Assembly (NCBI GenBank): GCA_022013615.1
Contig: JAKLQB010000893.1
Coordinates: 1 to 16,203, forward strand
DNA: 16,203 nucleotides
From: Desulfobacterales bacterium
Lineage (GTDB): Bacteria; Desulfobacterota; DSM-4660; Desulfatiglandales; Desulfatiglandaceae
Reading direction: 5' to 3'
Shown here: piece by piece, positions 8,284-15,243 of the stretch
Layout: every line of letters starts with the position of its first letter
Numbering within the stretch: position 1 is the first letter of the stretch
The notes under the pieces: generated by a model
What the model was told of the DNA's origin: nothing
Database searches by the model: none
The model's input: only the letters and a program-made list of their open reading frames with translations
Program-made: the position numbers and the translations under genes

Positions 8284-8894
8284 AAATTACTATAATCATC
8301 GAAGGGAAAACGGAAAAGGCATTCATGCCTTATCTGCGTGAGTACCTGAATCCCCATTTGACAGGCAATATGCCTAAACTGGACACACTCCCCTATGACG
8401 GGCGCATCCCCAAGGAAGATAAAATGAAGCGTGTGGTGACGAATTTATTGTCCGGCCCTCGGGCTGCGGATCATGTGATCGCGCTGACCGACGTGTACAC
8501 AGGGAGTCAACCGCCCGAATTCCAAGATGCAACCGATGCCAAGAACAGGATGCGTGAATGGGTGGGGGCTGAAGAGAGATTTCACCCCCACGCCGCCCAG
8601 TATGACTTTGAAGCCTGGCTACTTCCTTATTGGCCGACGATTCAGCGATTAGCGGGACATAATAGAGCCGCACCTTCCGGCAATCCCGAGACTGTAAACC
8701 ATATGAATCCGCCTTCTTACAGAATTAAGGAAATCTTTGAGGTCGGCCGTTGCAGGGACAGCTATGTCAAGCCGCGTGATGCCGGACGGATTCTTCGCGA
8801 AAACGATTTGTCGGTCTCTATAGGTTATTGCTCCGAGTTGAAAGCGATAGTGAACACGGTATTATCAGTATGTGGAGGAACGATTATTCCATGA
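8280..8894 (+). CDS. DUF4276 family protein (Toprim-like), partner of the ATPase
   Basis: A 204-residue protein. The start is the ATG at 8280, which overlaps the ATPase stop as ATGA; the frame is open 30 nt further upstream, but homologous-looking sequence begins at MKITIIIEGKTE. DUF4276 features: the N-terminal EGKTE motif with acidic residues E8 and E12, a second acidic site at D71 (ALTDVYTG), and the AAQYDFEAWLLPYW segment (105-118) typical of the family. The fold is Toprim-like, with conserved acidic residues that bind metal in related nucleases. With the preceding ATPase it resembles a split OLD-type ATPase plus nuclease module; it is not the DUF4435 protein of classical PARIS. Translational coupling through the 4-nt overlap suggests fixed stoichiometry. 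The activity (DNase, RNase or none) cannot be read from the sequence. Confidence 0.85.
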   Translation: MKITIIIEGKTEKAFMPYLREYLNPHLTGNMPKLDTLPYDGRIPKEDKMKRVVTNLLSGPRAADHVIALTDVYTGSQPPEFQDATDAKNRMREWVGAEERFHPHAAQYDFEAWLLPYWPTIQRLAGHNRAAPSGNPETVNHMNPPSYRIKEIFEVGRCRDSYVKPRDAGRILRENDLSVSIGYCSELKAIVNTVLSVCGGTIIP

Positions 8895-8935
8895 ATCTTT
8901 TTCGTATATTTTTCACCCAAAAGGGGAAAGCATAA
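8891..8935 (+). other. 14-codon mini-frame between DUF4276 gene and pglZ
   Basis: An ATG at 8891 overlaps the DUF4276 stop as ATGA and reads MNLFRIFFTQKGKA before TAA at 8933-8935, ending 8 nt before the probable pglZ ATG. GGAGG at 8874-8878 lies 12 nt upstream. It could act as a coupling leader that carries ribosomes to pglZ, or it could be chance. No homology is recognised. Confidence 0.2.
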
Positions 8936-8943
8936 ACTGCGTC

Positions 8944-11541
8944 ATGGGTAAGCTTTCAGACAGAATTCGAAGCATGATCGCCCGGCAGGTGAAAAATTGG
9001 GGAATCGTTGTCTGGTACGATCCCGAAAAGGCATACACTGGATTGATCCAAAACCTGGGCGTTCCCGACACCACGGTGCTGACATACACGGATTCTTTTT
9101 TCCGCCTTCGACATGAACTGGAGCCTCACTTGGAATTTGTCACCTTGGAGAAAAAGCCAAAGGATGGATGCGGTGTCCCCCCAAGGGTTGTCGTCTATGT
9201 CCCTATGGAACGGAGCGAAACCTCCTTTGCCTTGATCGAAGCCGAAACCGCCGGCGTTGTGGTCGAACCGGGAGCGGAGGCCCCGGAAAGGAACAGCCGC
9301 CTGCGGGTCCAGGCGGAGTCGTTGTTCTTGGAGGTGGCCCCGGAAAAGGCTGCCCACCTGGCACGGCAGGTGGAGGAAGGGCTGCTCACCCTGGAAGACT
9401 TGGACCGCATCTCGGAGGAAGTGGGCAGCATCACCTCGGGCGCGCTCAAACTGGTTTTCGGCGCAGCGTCTCCCATTGAATCCGTCATTGAGTTTGCCTC
9501 GGGTTCGGGCAAGGACGCCAAGATTTCCGAAAAGAAGGCCCTGGGCGAACTGCAAAGCATGGTGAAATCCGAGTTGGGCCTCGATTTCGGGGACACATCA
9601 TCCCCCGACGAAGCGCGCCAAACATTGCGCAGAATGATCCTGCTGGCCGAGTTCACGGCGGCAATTCCCGAAATCGGAAGGCCGTCGGCACTCGGCACTG
9701 TCAGTTTGCCTGAAAAGCCCGTGCAACTCGACGCGTTGAGACACTTGTGCGAGACCTGGCGCCATCGCGTGGACTTGCGGGAGGGTTACATCCATGCAGC
9801 CCGTGACCTGGAAAAAGCCGCCGGCATCGCCAAAATGAAATTGAATCCATATGACGTGGCGGCGGTGGAAACCTTTCCCTCTATCGATTCCCTCCTCATC
9901 CGGTCTGCGCTAACCTCCCTGCTTGAGGGGCGGATGGACGAAGCGTCATGCCTGGCCGAGGCGCGAAAAAAATTCTTTTGGAGCCGCGAGGAGCCGGAGT
10001 TTTTGTTGAGATGGTCGGCCTTGGAGCTTGCCGGGCGTTTCATGACAGAAGCCGCCACGGTTCGCGGCCAAATCAAGAACCTGGATTTTTCGGCGAGTGA
10101 GATGGTCAGGGCCTATGCCCTTTTTTCGGAACCCTGGATGATGGTGGATCGTTTGCACCGTCATTGGGAAAGCCGCCTGCTTAACCTCGACCCCGCCGAA
10201 ACGGAAGAGGACGACTTTGAAAAACTCACGGCCAAGGTCCGAAGGGCATACGCGGAACTGGCTGATGAACTGAACCGTGTTTTTGTGGGGCGCTTGCAAA
10301 AAGCCGGCTTTGAAATTGAGGGGATTCTGCCGCAGGCCCAGATATTTTGTGACCGGGTCGCCCCCGCCCTGGCCAAAAAGAAGAAGACGGTTTTCTTTCT
10401 GGTGGACGCCTTGCGCTATGAAATGGCGTCCGAACTTCTGGAGGGGATGGAAAGGGATTTTGATGTTGTCCTTGAACCGGCTATTGGCAGCCTGCCTTCG
10501 ATCACGTCCGTTGGAATGGCCGCCCTTTTGCCAGGGGCGGAAAAAGGGATGGAACTGGTGTCCGCCAAGAGTGGATTGACCGTTGTCCTTGAAGGTCGGC
10601 CCATCGGAGATCGGAAAAGCCGCTTGGCCTATATGGAGGAAAAGGTGGCCGGCGGGTTCATGGCACTGAAACTGGCCGACATTTTGCGGCTCGGGGCCAA
10701 ACGGAAAAAGGAATTGAAGGAAGCGAGCCTCGTTGTGGTGACTTCCCAGGAAATCGACCGCCTGGGTGAGGAGGGCGAAGATTATGCCGAGACCCGCCGC
10801 TGGATGGACGACATGTTGGAGCAGCTGCGCCGCGCCATCCGGATTCTCGCAAAACTGGGAGTCGAACATTTTATCATAACGGCGGACCATGGTTACCTTT
10901 TCGCCGACCAACTCGACCCCGGGATGTTCATGGATTCTCCGGGAGGGACCGTGCTGGAACTCCATCCCCGGGTTTGGATCGGAAAAGGAGGAACGGACGC
11001 CAAGGGTTATGTGCGTGTCGGAGCAAACCAGCTTGAGTTCGGCGGCGATTTGGAGCTGGCATTCGCTCGCGGCCTCTCCTGTTTCCGGGTGAAGGGGGGC
11101 GTTGGCGGATATTTCCATGGCGGCATATCGTTGCAGGAGATGGTGATACCCGTTGCCGTGCTACAAAGCAAGGCATCGGCGGCGGGCGGTGCCGCAGCCG
11201 GAATAAAGATTAAACTGGAGTTCGGGAAATCCGCGATCACCAACCGGTTTTTTTCCATGGTCGCAACGCTCGAAGTGTACGGACTTTTCCCACCCGAGGA
11301 CGTTCGCGTTCGAGCTGCTGTACTTTCCAATAAAAAGGAGGTCGGTTTCTGCGCCATGGCCGCTTACGGCTATGAAGAGGGTTCGCGTGAAATCGCCATG
11401 CGCAAAAACGAGCCCAACGCCCTGACCTTCATGCTCTCTGAGGATGCGGGTGTTGAAAAAGTGACGGTTCAAATCTTGGATTGCCACACTCAGCTTGAGT
11501 TGGCTTCGGTGGCCGATGTTCCGGTCAAACTGGGGATTTGA
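8944..11541 (+). CDS. pglZ: BREX phosphatase-superfamily protein PglZ (BrxZ)
   Basis: An 865-residue PglZ, a core BREX protein of the alkaline phosphatase superfamily. The PglZ domain is visible as a metal-binding strand FFLVDALRYEMASELL (D488), the SLPSITSVGMAALLPG segment where the superfamily nucleophile region lies, VVVTSQEIDRLGEEG, and ITADHGYLFA with D648-H649-G650. The large N-terminal half is helical and type I-like; the short C-terminal part after about residue 740 is beta-rich. The frame opens upstream to a GTG at 8872 inside the DUF4276 gene, but MGKLSDRIRSMIARQV at 8944 looks like a normal PglZ N-terminus. The Shine-Dalgarno for 8944 is poor (AAGGGG about 17 nt away), so the start stays uncertain. 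PglZ is essential for BREX protection and has been reported to act with the other core proteins; the substrate is unknown. The brxL ATG follows its stop by 2 nt. Confidence 0.95.
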   Translation: MGKLSDRIRSMIARQVKNWGIVVWYDPEKAYTGLIQNLGVPDTTVLTYTDSFFRLRHELEPHLEFVTLEKKPKDGCGVPPRVVVYVPMERSETSFALIEAETAGVVVEPGAEAPERNSRLRVQAESLFLEVAPEKAAHLARQVEEGLLTLEDLDRISEEVGSITSGALKLVFGAASPIESVIEFASGSGKDAKISEKKALGELQSMVKSELGLDFGDTSSPDEARQTLRRMILLAEFTAAIPEIGRPSALGTVSLPEKPVQLDALRHLCETWRHRVDLREGYIHAARDLEKAAGIAKMKLNPYDVAAVETFPSIDSLLIRSALTSLLEGRMDEASCLAEARKKFFWSREEPEFLLRWSALELAGRFMTEAATVRGQIKNLDFSASEMVRAYALFSEPWMMVDRLHRHWESRLLNLDPAETEEDDFEKLTAKVRRAYAELADELNRVFVGRLQKAGFEIEGILPQAQIFCDRVAPALAKKKKTVFFLVDALRYEMASELLEGMERDFDVVLEPAIGSLPSITSVGMAALLPGAEKGMELVSAKSGLTVVLEGRPIGDRKSRLAYMEEKVAGGFMALKLADILRLGAKRKKELKEASLVVVTSQEIDRLGEEGEDYAETRRWMDDMLEQLRRAIRILAKLGVEHFIITADHGYLFADQLDPGMFMDSPGGTVLELHPRVWIGKGGTDAKGYVRVGANQLEFGGDLELAFARGLSCFRVKGGVGGYFHGGISLQEMVIPVAVLQSKASAAGGAAAGIKIKLEFGKSAITNRFFSMVATLEVYGLFPPEDVRVRAAVLSNKKEVGFCAMAAYGYEEGSREIAMRKNEPNALTFMLSEDAGVEKVTVQILDCHTQLELASVADVPVKLGI

Positions 11542-11543
11542 TT

Positions 11544-13574
11544 ATGGATGATGCTCTTGACCAGAAAGTAACAGATGTTTTTGCGGGTAAGGTGGTCCGG
11601 AAAGATCTTGTGCGGAAAATCAAGGTGGGTGCAAACGTTCCGGTCTTTGTCCTGGAATACCTTTTAGGCAAGTATTGCGCCACCGACGATCCGATAGCGA
11701 TTGACGCCGGCCTTCGTGTGGTGAACAATACCGTGGCCGAAAACTTCGCGCGCCCCGAGGAAGCCAACAAGGCCCAGGCCTTGGTCAAGGAAAAGGGGCG
11801 GCATACCTTTATCGACAAGGTGAAGGTTCGCTACATTGCACAGGACGATAAATACTGGGCTGAATTGGTGAACTTCGGAAACAAGTATCTTCACGTGCCG
11901 GATCGTTTCGTCAGGGATTTCGACCGGCTCTTGATGGGCGGTGTCTGGGCGCAAGTGGAAATCCGCCACCAATACGATGAAGAGGCCCGGGGCCGGCGCA
12001 GTCCTTTTTGGATCGATCAGCTCACACCGATACAATTGGCCAGCTTCAACCTTGATGAATACCGCGAAACCCGATCCCGATTCAGTTCTGAGGAATGGGT
12101 GGACCTGCTCATCCGCAGCATTGGGTTGGAGCCGACCCAGTTTGACCGCCGGCTGAAACTGCTGTTTCTTTTGAGACTGGTCCCTCTGTGCGAGGGAAAC
12201 TACAACCTGGTCGAGCTGGGGCCGAGGGGAACGGGGAAATCCTTTGCCTACCAAGAGCTGAGTCCTTATGTCATTCTCCTCACAGGTCCGACAACCGTGG
12301 CCAATCTCTTCTACAATATGGCATCCGGGAAGATCGGCTTGGTCGGTCTATGGGATGCCGTGGGTTTTGATGAGGTGGCAGACCTTCAGAAAATGTCGAA
12401 GGAAGTGGTGACAACGCTCAAAACCTACTGCGAGTCGGGTACGTTCGCGAGGGGGAAGGAATCCTTGACCGGGCAAGGCTCCATCGCCATGTTCGGCAAC
12501 ACCAACCAGCCCGTTGACGTCATGGTCCGATCCTCGCACCTGTTCATGCCCATGCCGGATGTGATCCGGGATGACCTGGCTTTCCTGGACCGCATCCACT
12601 GCTATCTTCCCGGCTGGGAAGTGCCCAAGATGCGCATGGAGTTCTTCACCGATCATTACGGATTCGTGGTCGATTACTTGGCCGAAGCCATGCGCGAACT
12701 TCGTCGGCACAATTATACCGAGCTTATGGACCGGTATTTTTCGTTTGGAGATCATCTGAATGCCCGCGACGTGAAGGCCGTGAGAAAATCGGTATCCGGT
12801 CTGGTCAAGCTTATCTATCCGGGAGGGGATATCACCAAGGATGAAATGGCGGAACTGCTCAGCCTTGCCCTGGAGAGTCGGCGTCGGGTGAAGGAACAGC
12901 TGAAAAAGATCGGGGCATTCGAGTACCACCACACTTCTTTTTCCTATCGAGACAAGGAAACCACCGAAGAGACTTACGTCGGAGTGCCCGAGGAGGGGGG
13001 ACGAAATCTCATATCAACCGACCCGCTTGCGCCCGGCTGTTTATATACGGCATCCGTGAACCCCGAGGGGAAGGTCGGCCTGTATCGGATTGAAGTCGGG
13101 GTTTCCTCCGGAACCGGAAAACTGAAACTGGCCGGCGGACTGCAAAGCCAGATGAAGGAGTCCGCGCAGAGGGCATTCGCATTTCTGCAGGGCCATAAGG
13201 TCCCGATGGGGATCGCCCCTGTGTTCGACACCACGGATTTTCACGTTGAGTCCATCGATCTGCTTGGCAACAAAATAATATGCGAGGCCGGTGTCGCCTT
13301 AATTGTCGCCATATGCTCGGCCATCAAGAAAGTCCAGGCAATGCCCGGGCTGATCATCCTTGGCGACCTCAGCATCCAAGGAAACATCAAGGCCGTTCAG
13401 TCCCTGGTGGAGCCCCTTCAAATGGCCATGGAAAACGGAGCGAGGCGAGCCCTGATACCGCTTGAGAACAAACGAAACTTCCTGGAGGTGTCCGGTGAGA
13501 TAATGGAAACGGTTGATCCAATTTTTTACTCCGATCCGCAAACCGCAACCATGAAGGCACTTGCATTGAAGTAG
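11544..13574 (+). CDS. brxL: BREX AAA+ protein BrxL with inactive Lon-like domain
   Basis: A 676-residue protein. The start is the ATG at 11544 with GGGGA at 11532-11536 (7-nt spacing); the TTG at 11538 is less likely. Order of domains: a BrxL N-terminal domain (1-200), an AAA+ core with Walker A GPRGTGKS (226-233) and Walker B-like GLWDAVGFDE (D276, E277), then a Lon-like C-terminal domain (about 500-676). In Lon the catalytic Ser lies in PSAG and the Lys in GGLKEK; the matching positions here read CEAG (E581) and SLVEP (V622), so the Ser-Lys dyad is absent. This agrees with published structural work showing BrxL to be a ring-forming, DNA-binding ATPase rather than a protease. BrxL is needed for phage restriction in type I BREX. 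It is the last gene of the operon; no convincing intrinsic terminator follows. Confidence 0.95.
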   Translation: MDDALDQKVTDVFAGKVVRKDLVRKIKVGANVPVFVLEYLLGKYCATDDPIAIDAGLRVVNNTVAENFARPEEANKAQALVKEKGRHTFIDKVKVRYIAQDDKYWAELVNFGNKYLHVPDRFVRDFDRLLMGGVWAQVEIRHQYDEEARGRRSPFWIDQLTPIQLASFNLDEYRETRSRFSSEEWVDLLIRSIGLEPTQFDRRLKLLFLLRLVPLCEGNYNLVELGPRGTGKSFAYQELSPYVILLTGPTTVANLFYNMASGKIGLVGLWDAVGFDEVADLQKMSKEVVTTLKTYCESGTFARGKESLTGQGSIAMFGNTNQPVDVMVRSSHLFMPMPDVIRDDLAFLDRIHCYLPGWEVPKMRMEFFTDHYGFVVDYLAEAMRELRRHNYTELMDRYFSFGDHLNARDVKAVRKSVSGLVKLIYPGGDITKDEMAELLSLALESRRRVKEQLKKIGAFEYHHTSFSYRDKETTEETYVGVPEEGGRNLISTDPLAPGCLYTASVNPEGKVGLYRIEVGVSSGTGKLKLAGGLQSQMKESAQRAFAFLQGHKVPMGIAPVFDTTDFHVESIDLLGNKIICEAGVALIVAICSAIKKVQAMPGLIILGDLSIQGNIKAVQSLVEPLQMAMENGARRALIPLENKRNFLEVSGEIMETVDPIFYSDPQTATMKALALK

Positions 13575-13855
13575 AACAAACATAGGGTTTTGCAATGAAG
13601 CGTTTGCCCAAAGGGATGATTTTTACATAGTTAAATAGAGTTGACCCGAGGCAGAGTGGGACGCCTTTAATTATTTCAGTTTCTATAAATTGAAGTCATA
13701 ACATACCGATTCATAATACCGTGCCCACTTGGGATACCTTCTGCAGATCACGGCCGCATCCAAAGCTGTGATAAGAGAGTAATCTTTAAATCCTTTATGC
13801 CACTAAGTCGCGTTACCTTAATTTGTTGTATCGGCTTATCGCAAACATCCCGGCC
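13575..13855. other. Intergenic region after brxL, no confident gene
   Basis: This 281-nt stretch separates the plus-strand BREX operon from the minus-strand remnants. No open frame with a start and ribosome binding site is visible. On the minus strand, 13683-13802 stays open for 39 codons between stops with protein-like composition (for example DYSLITALDAAVICRRYPKW), which may be a scrap of a former gene. A weak CCCAAAGGG followed by ATGATTTTT near 13608-13625 is too short to call a terminator. Confidence 0.4.
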
Positions 13856-14104
13856 TTAAAAAAACTTGTGATACTTAATCTGTATAGCAGTGCGCACCCC
13901 AGGCCGCGAGCAAATTATGGCTAATGGCACAGGATGCTGCGGCGCGACCGAGGTATTGAAACCGGGGCCAGCATATGGGTGTTGGCCCCTTCCCCGCTGA
14001 ACACAGCGCACCAGAAAACGATTGTACCTGTCCCAGATCAGTTCCGTCTTCATCTGTGAAAAAGGATGCGGGTTATCCAGCCCCCAGCGTATGTTGTTAG
14101 TCAT
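13856..14104 (-). pseudogene. Truncated TcmP-like gene (three-Cys-motif partner)
   Basis: An 82-codon frame whose first 30 or so residues ([19 protein letters not shown]..., with a TELIWDRYNRFL segment) resemble the N-terminus of TcmP proteins, which normally run to several hundred residues. After about residue 33 the composition changes (R, G, P-rich), so the true gene probably breaks there. Its ATG overlaps the stop of the DUF5131 tail by 8 nt, the arrangement expected because TcmP genes are known to lie next to Gp37/Gp68-family (DUF5131) genes. The assignment rests on the N-terminal resemblance plus the neighbour. It could instead be an unrelated short frame. It is treated as a non-functional remnant. 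Confidence 0.4.
13964..13989. repeat. Perfect 7-bp inverted repeat
   Basis: GGGGCCA (13964-13970) and TGGCCCC (13983-13989) enclose a 12-nt loop. No T-run follows on either strand, so it is not a standard intrinsic terminator. It lies in the part of the TcmP-like fragment that no longer looks like protein-coding sequence, and may mark a rearrangement. Confidence 0.4.
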
Positions 14105-14273
14105 ATAAGCTCTCCGTTACTGGTAAGCCATGTGAGCCTAACTTTATCTTTTCGTAGATAGTCGGCATATCATCCCATGTTCGACCATCCAACAAACGCC
14201 CAGGTTTTTTCTTGTTGAATCCTCCCCACTGCTTGAAGAAGTAAGTCATATCAGATGTCGAATACTGGTCAGC
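14097..14273 (-). pseudogene. C-terminal tail of a DUF5131 (phage Gp37/Gp68) gene
   Basis: The last 58 residues of the frame contain [18 protein letters not shown], then DGRTWDDMP, the conserved C-terminal signature of DUF5131 / Gp37-Gp68 proteins (full length roughly 230 or more residues, with three N-terminal cysteines, radical-SAM-like). Recognisable similarity begins at ADQ (about 14273), exactly where the TumE-like toxin gene stops (14269-14271). The frame continues upstream only as a shadow of the toxin gene. The N-terminal three quarters, including all cysteines, are missing, so this is a scar and not a working gene. Its stop overlaps the TcmP-like fragment, the known partner of this family. 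Confidence 0.65.
14164..14184. repeat. 21-bp direct repeat, left copy (within DUF5131 tail)
   Basis: The sequence from GGCATATC to GTTCGA here is identical to 15126-15146. On the minus strand both encode RTWDDMP of the DUF5131 C-terminus in frame. The flanking bases differ on both sides. The two copies bracket the toxin-antitoxin pair. Confidence 0.75.
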
Positions 14274-14649
14274 GAGAAAGCTCTTGCTCAATAATATGGA
14301 TAATGCGTATTGGGTTGGAGGGTACAACATTTTCCTCACCGCCAATATGGACATGATCGGGGAAACCGGACAAAGAGGGAAAGTGCTCTGCATTGTCCCA
14401 ACGTTTCTTGAGATGCCTTTTCACCCCGTCCATCCATTGATATCTATATCTTTTGGGAACATATCTTCCCTCTTCGAGAACAAAATATTCTGACAACTCC
14501 AGAAAATCTCCGTTTACCAAAGTAAGTTGTGCTCTGAAATAGCCCCGGTCGGAAAGAACAGCCCTCTCGTCAATGATTTCGATTGAACGGATGAAACTGC
14601 TGACAGACAGTTTGACTTCTATTTCAATCAGATAAGTTTCTGGATCCAT
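14269..14649 (-). CDS. TumE-like toxin (DUF6516 family)
   Basis: A 126-residue protein starting at ATG 14649 (minus strand), one base overlapping the antitoxin stop (TAATG). It looks like the DUF6516 / TumE toxin family: an N-terminal MDPETYL, a beta-rich core with [18 protein letters not shown], then the conserved KRYRYQWMD and [20 protein letters not shown] segments, and a C-terminal helix ([17 protein letters not shown]). The length fits an intact family member. It is the downstream gene of a two-gene antitoxin-toxin operon. The mode of toxicity is not evident from residues I can recognise. It ends exactly where the DUF5131 tail begins, suggesting it arrived there as a cassette. Confidence is good for the family and lower for activity. 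Confidence 0.75.
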   Translation of the reverse strand: MDPETYLIEIEVKLSVSSFIRSIEIIDERAVLSDRGYFRAQLTLVNGDFLELSEYFVLEEGRYVPKRYRYQWMDGVKRHLKKRWDNAEHFPSLSGFPDHVHIGGEENVVPSNPIRIIHIIEQELSR

Positions 14650-14972
14650 TATTCGCTTATGTTGTCAAGTGAGTGAATTCTATCGAGAATTGCAGACTGC
14701 ATATCTATAAAAGAAATCCATTCTATGAAATCCGCGGAATCACCAACTGAACCGTCATGAAACTTCTGGGCAAAATCATCAGATTGCATTTTGTATTTTG
14801 TTTCAAAATCGCTAATTCTTGTTTCAATGTCATGCAACTCACGTTTTGCCTTGGCCAATTCGATCCCCACCAATTTATTGAGGGCCTGGTCTACAACCTG
14901 GCTTTGATATCCCTGCCGAAAAAGAGCTTCAAATGATTTCAGCTTGCTTATAGTATTATGCTTTGATTCCAT
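14649..14972 (-). CDS. TumA-like antitoxin
   Basis: A 107-residue, highly charged, helical protein. ATG at 14972 is preceded on the minus strand by AAAGGAGG (about 13 nt away) and a nearer AGGAAAAGG. A predicted coiled coil covers about residues 38-65 (KAKRELHDIETRISDFETKY). The C-terminal part (QKFHDGSVGDSADFIEWISF, then IDM) resembles the FxxG-x-GDxxDFxEW-Y/F-xD-M pattern of small antitoxins paired with TumE toxins. The one-base overlap of its stop with the toxin start indicates translational coupling, antitoxin first, as is usual for TA operons. It presumably binds and neutralises the toxin; no DNA-binding domain is obvious. The family assignment comes mainly from the pairing. Confidence 0.7.
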   Translation of the reverse strand: MESKHNTISKLKSFEALFRQGYQSQVVDQALNKLVGIELAKAKRELHDIETRISDFETKYKMQSDDFAQKFHDGSVGDSADFIEWISFIDMQSAILDRIHSLDNISE

Positions 14973-15014
14973 CGCCTTTTCCTGGCCTCCTTTCTAAAAA
15001 ATACCTCATGTAGG

Positions 15015-15041
15015 ATTTTAACACATAATTTCCTATTGCAA
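15015..15041 (-). promoter_or_regulatory. Possible promoter of the TA operon
   Basis: On the minus strand, TTGCAA (15036-15041) and TAAAAT (15015-15020) resemble -35 and -10 boxes with a short 15-nt spacer, about 40 nt upstream of the antitoxin ATG. The spacer is below the optimum, so the call is tentative. Confidence 0.3.
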
Positions 15042-15125
15042 AACGTTATCCAATGACTATCGATATGAAAATCAGAAGGTTTATGATTATGTGAACCCAT
15101 AACTGCCTTTACCCTGGCAATCACA

Positions 15126-15146
15126 GGCATATCATCCCATGTTCGA
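15126..15146. repeat. 21-bp direct repeat, right copy (second DUF5131 tail fragment)
   Basis: An exact copy of 14164-14184 in the same orientation. On the minus strand it again encodes RTWDDMP, continuing as VIARVKAVMGSHNH before the frame ends at 14948; the upstream side has no DUF5131 similarity. With the left copy it brackets the TA pair. Confidence 0.75.
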
Positions 15147-15243
15147 AGATACCACAAAAAATACCATAAAGGAAAAGGTGTTAAACAGGGAAACGTCAAA
15201 GTAGAATGTAACTTGGCCAAATACATGTATTTTCAAGACGACT

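Noticed and set aside
8872..8943. GTG at 8872 as the pglZ start
   Set aside because: The GGAGG overlaps the GTG itself, and the extra 24 residues are encoded by the end of the DUF4276 gene. MGKLSDRIRS is the better N-terminus.
9946..11118. 390-codon minus-strand open frame opposite pglZ
   Set aside because: It is a shadow of pglZ: low-complexity, His/Gln/Gly-rich composition, no motif and no ribosome binding site.
13608..13625. Terminator after brxL (CCCAAAGGG then T-rich)
   Set aside because: A 3-bp stem is far too weak, and the T-run is short and interrupted.
14269..15146. CRISPR array
   Set aside because: Only two copies of a 21-bp sequence almost 1 kb apart, with genes between them. 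No regular spacers are present anywhere in the window.
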